From positions 1 through 64,000 of the forward strand of contig NZ_SPHO01000016.1 in NCBI RefSeq assembly GCF_005845215.1: a stretch of DNA of 64,000 bases, in the 5' to 3' direction. Shown piece by piece: positions 62,046-64,000 of this stretch. This DNA comes from Clostridium sp. 1001271st1 H5. Its GTDB lineage: Bacteria > Bacillota > Clostridia > Lachnospirales > Lachnospiraceae. Each line of letters opens with the position of its first letter. Position 1 is the stretch's first letter. Made by a program: the position numbers and the translations under genes. The notes beneath the pieces were generated by a model. The model saw nothing but the letters and a program-made list of their open reading frames with translations, was not told the DNA's origin and did not search any database.

Positions 62046-62897
62046 TCAGTCTAAACCCTCACACGGTGTCAGAGTCAATACTCTTTGCACCGGCGTCTGT
62101 ACTTCCGTAAGAAAATTCCGGGAATCGGATTCATTGTAGGCACCTATATGGCAAATCTGGCGGCTTGGGCCGGCCATCTCATACTGGCCATGCTCCTCCA
62201 GCCAGCAGGCAAAGGCGTGATAGGATGTCCCAATATTCTTATACGGGCCGTAAACCATAATACAGGCCATCTCCTCCACCGGTTCAGTTTCCCTGTAGCA
62301 GAATCCACCCTTATCCTGTCCCCTTTTTTCCGCCATGACTCCCACCTCAATGTCCACCCCGTCTCCCGCCTGTTCCTCATTGTGATAAATAGCCAGGTTG
62401 TTAACGCCAGGGGCCAGCTCTGCCTGTTCCTCCTCCACAAATGCATAAAGCCGTTCCCACAGATTCCCTTCGCAGAAATGGTCTGCCACGGTTTCCCTCA
62501 GGGATAAAATCAGATGGCTGGGAACAGACTTCATGGTCACGTTATAATGTGTCTCAATGGTGTTCTCCATAAAATCCCTCATGGCAGTCTCTATCTTGCG
62601 GATGCGCTGCTGTTCCAGCCGGATTGTATCTGAAAGCTGCCTCTTTTTATCCTCCAGATACCCTATCACATCCCCGCTCTCCCAGCATTCCAGCACTTCC
62701 CTGATTTCCGTCACATTAAAATCCATGTCCCTGAGCAGGCATATTTTCTGCAGGGCCGGTATCTGGTCCGTGGTATACATCCGGTATCCTGTAAACCTAT
62801 CAATAGCAGCAGGCTTTAAAAGTCCCGCCTCATCATAGTAACGCAGCATCCTTACCGACACCCTGGTAAGCTTTGAAAACCCGCCAATCCGGAACAT
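62046..62897 (-). CDS. MerR family regulator with GyrI-like effector domain
   Basis: A 283-residue regulator. The N-terminal MerR winged helix (FSKLTRVSVRMLRYYDEAGLLKPA, residues 7-30 in the helix-turn-helix) is followed by a dimerisation coiled coil (about 75-118) and a GyrI/BltR-like ligand-binding domain (about 125-283). Such proteins bind multidrug-like ligands and activate efflux genes. No efflux gene is adjacent; the nearest same-strand gene downstream is trmO-like. GGGAGG precedes the ATG. A promoter lies upstream. Confidence 0.9.
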   Translation of the reverse strand: MFRIGGFSKLTRVSVRMLRYYDEAGLLKPAAIDRFTGYRMYTTDQIPALQKICLLRDMDFNVTEIREVLECWESGDVIGYLEDKKRQLSDTIRLEQQRIRKIETAMRDFMENTIETHYNVTMKSVPSHLILSLRETVADHFCEGNLWERLYAFVEEEQAELAPGVNNLAIYHNEEQAGDGVDIEVGVMAEKRGQDKGGFCYRETEPVEEMACIMVYGPYKNIGTSYHAFACWLEEHGQYEMAGPSRQICHIGAYNESDSRNFLTEVQTPVQRVLTLTPCEGLD

Positions 62898-62938
62898 AAA
62901 GCCGCCTCCCTTTATCTGATGTATTCAATATACACTTT

Positions 62939-62967
62939 AGTATAACGGTTCTTTAAGCATACTTCAA
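62939..62967 (-). promoter_or_regulatory. Promoter of the MerR gene
   Basis: On the minus strand TTGAAG (62962-62967), a 17-bp spacer and TATACT (62939-62944). An inverted repeat AGCATAC/GTATGCT overlaps the -35 region and may be an operator. Confidence 0.6.
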
Positions 62968-62996
62968 TACTCGGTATGCTCCATTATGATGTATCT

Positions 62997-63644
62997 CTAC
63001 CGGTCCATGACCCTGCAGAATATCACCGCAACCACAGTGCTGATAAAGGTGGCCGCCAGGGCAGGACCCACAATGGCAGTGGGATTCACGCTCCCGTACT
63101 GGCTCCGGTATGCAATCATATTCATGGGTATGAGCTGCAATGAGGATATATTGATAATGAGAAACGTACACATCTCATTGCTGGCAGTTCCCTCCTGCCT
63201 GGCTGCACTGCCCTTTCCAGCTGCACCGCCCTTTCCCGCTGCACCGCCCTCAGCCGCACCTGACTGCCTGCGTCCCTCCTCCACCTTTTTCAGTTCCTCC
63301 ATTGCCTTTAGACCGGCTGGTGTCGCAGCCCATCCAAGGCCAAGTATATTTGCAATCATGTTGACGCTTATCTGTTTCCTGGCCTCGCCGTCCGGGTCCA
63401 GCCTTGGAAAGAGAAAGGTGAGTACAGGTCCCATTCTTTTTGCCAGCTGGTCCACCAGCCCGGAACGGTGCCCTATTTCCAGTACCCCGGTCCACAGGGT
63501 CATGACACCCAGCATGGTGATGCAGAGCGTCACCGCCTCTTTTGATGCCTGGATTGCCCCGTCGGTCACAGCCGTCATCTGGCCGTGAAGCGCCCCCCAA
63601 AGTATTCCTGTCAATGTCATTCCCGCCCATAGATAATTCAGCAT
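62997..63644 (-). CDS. spmA: Spore maturation protein A
   Basis: A 215-residue membrane protein of the nucleoside-recognition family. It has the SpmA signature GAIQASKEAVTL (about 29-40) and NMIANILGLGWAATPAGLKAMEEL (about 95-118) in recognisable pieces, ending with IVGPALAATFIST. A Gly/Ala/Lys-rich insert of about 35 residues (about 125-160) interrupts the cytosolic loop, which is unusual. SpmA acts with SpmB in spore core dehydration; here the spmB homologue is 27 kb downstream on the same strand. GGCGGGA precedes the ATG. Confidence 0.92.
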   Translation of the reverse strand: MLNYLWAGMTLTGILWGALHGQMTAVTDGAIQASKEAVTLCITMLGVMTLWTGVLEIGHRSGLVDQLAKRMGPVLTFLFPRLDPDGEARKQISVNMIANILGLGWAATPAGLKAMEELKKVEEGRRQSGAAEGGAAGKGGAAGKGSAARQEGTASNEMCTFLIINISSLQLIPMNMIAYRSQYGSVNPTAIVGPALAATFISTVVAVIFCRVMDR

Positions 63645-63849
63645 GTTTTCCCGCCTGTTTCATGGCATTCTTATTCCATTTTATTCCCGGCCCTGTAGAA
63701 TATACCCATTCTGACCCTTGTCTGAAAATCCAATCCCGCCGGCTTTTCTGCCCAATCCTTCCCAAATATTCATAATTGCCCCTTCTCTGTAAGAATTATT
63801 ACACTGGCTTGCGTAAAATTTACAGTTCATTACGTTTACATAACTTCTA

Positions 63850-63878
63850 TTGACCCTGGAGCAGCTCCATAGTATATT
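63850..63878 (+). promoter_or_regulatory. Promoter for a rightward gene at the window edge
   Basis: TTGACC (63850-63855), a 17-bp spacer and TATATT (63873-63878) on the plus strand, about 90 bp before an ATG at 63970. Between spmA and this ATG (63645-63969) I see this promoter, a GC-rich GCCGG/CCGGC inverted repeat and no gene. Confidence 0.6.
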
Positions 63879-63969
63879 CTCACCATGTCAGTGATGACAA
63901 CGTGCGGCGCCGGCCAGTACACCGGCGAAACGGCAGCCGCATCCCCGAAAGAATATTGAGATAAAAAAT

Positions 63970-64000
63970 ATGAAAATGAATGGACTGATTGACAGACTGA
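63970..64000 (+). CDS. Possible start of a rightward gene (partial)
   Basis: An ATG at 63970 opens a frame reading MKMNGLIDRL to the window edge. It lies downstream of a sigma-A-like promoter but has only a weak ribosome binding site (TTGAG). Too short to identify. Confidence 0.4.
   Translation, partial: MKMNGLIDRL

Overview
The window looks like chromosomal DNA of a spore-forming member of the Lachnospiraceae, probably of the Enterocloster / Clostridium bolteae-clostridioforme type. This rests on the 5' end of a 16S rRNA gene, spmA and spmB homologues, a long Bacillus/Clostridium-type SRP RNA, AGGAGG-type ribosome binding sites and protein families typical of that group. The species is an inference from recall, not from a search.

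Layout. 1-137: 5' end of a 16S rRNA gene on the minus strand, fed by three tandem promoters (332-522). 709-7559: a housekeeping minus-strand run (dnaX, ybaB-type, recR, a TPR protein with Gly-Tyr repeats, a Cof-type phosphatase, a CvpA-type protein). 7604-9222: pfkA and the SRP RNA. 9328-21978: an alpha-glycoside utilisation locus with GH36, GH13 and GH38 enzymes, an ABC sugar importer, a trans-sulfuration-family PLP enzyme and a GntR regulator. 22103-31614: tadA, a radical SAM activase, a DUF6128-like protein, nagB, an MFS/amidohydrolase pair with a divergent regulator, and a GerMN-like lipoprotein. 31643-35756: a MarR/FabT-like regulator, a murD plus putative murL pair, and spmB. 35953-44030: a 2103-residue LPXTG surface protein, a 168-residue protein of unknown function, an invertible promoter and a tyrosine recombinase. 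44236-59179: a LOR/SDH-domain protein, then a sugar or nucleoside catabolic island (hydroxyacid dehydrogenase, two TIM-barrel isomerases, split transketolase, nucleoside hydrolase, TRAP transporter, RpiB-family isomerase, two LacI and one GntR regulators, a BtpA-family protein and a broken DUF1097 gene). 59317-63644: cysK, a GH25 protein, a TrmO-like protein, a MerR regulator and spmA.

The standout system is a self-contained phase switch at 42918-43184. Two perfect 28-bp inverted repeats flank 211 bp holding an intrinsic terminator and a TATAAT promoter. The right repeat encodes the last eight codons and the stop of a catalytically intact tyrosine recombinase. The left repeat lies 40 bp in front of the two genes leading to the LPXTG protein. 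As assembled, the promoter points away from the surface-protein genes (OFF) and antisense into the recombinase gene. Inversion would point it at them (ON).

Two further points merit attention. A MurD-like ligase lies next to a PP-loop protein that fits MurL, which suggests the alternative route that adds L-Glu and then epimerises it during peptidoglycan synthesis. In addition, spmA and spmB, normally adjacent, lie 27 kb apart in the same orientation, bracketing the surface-protein and catabolic genes.
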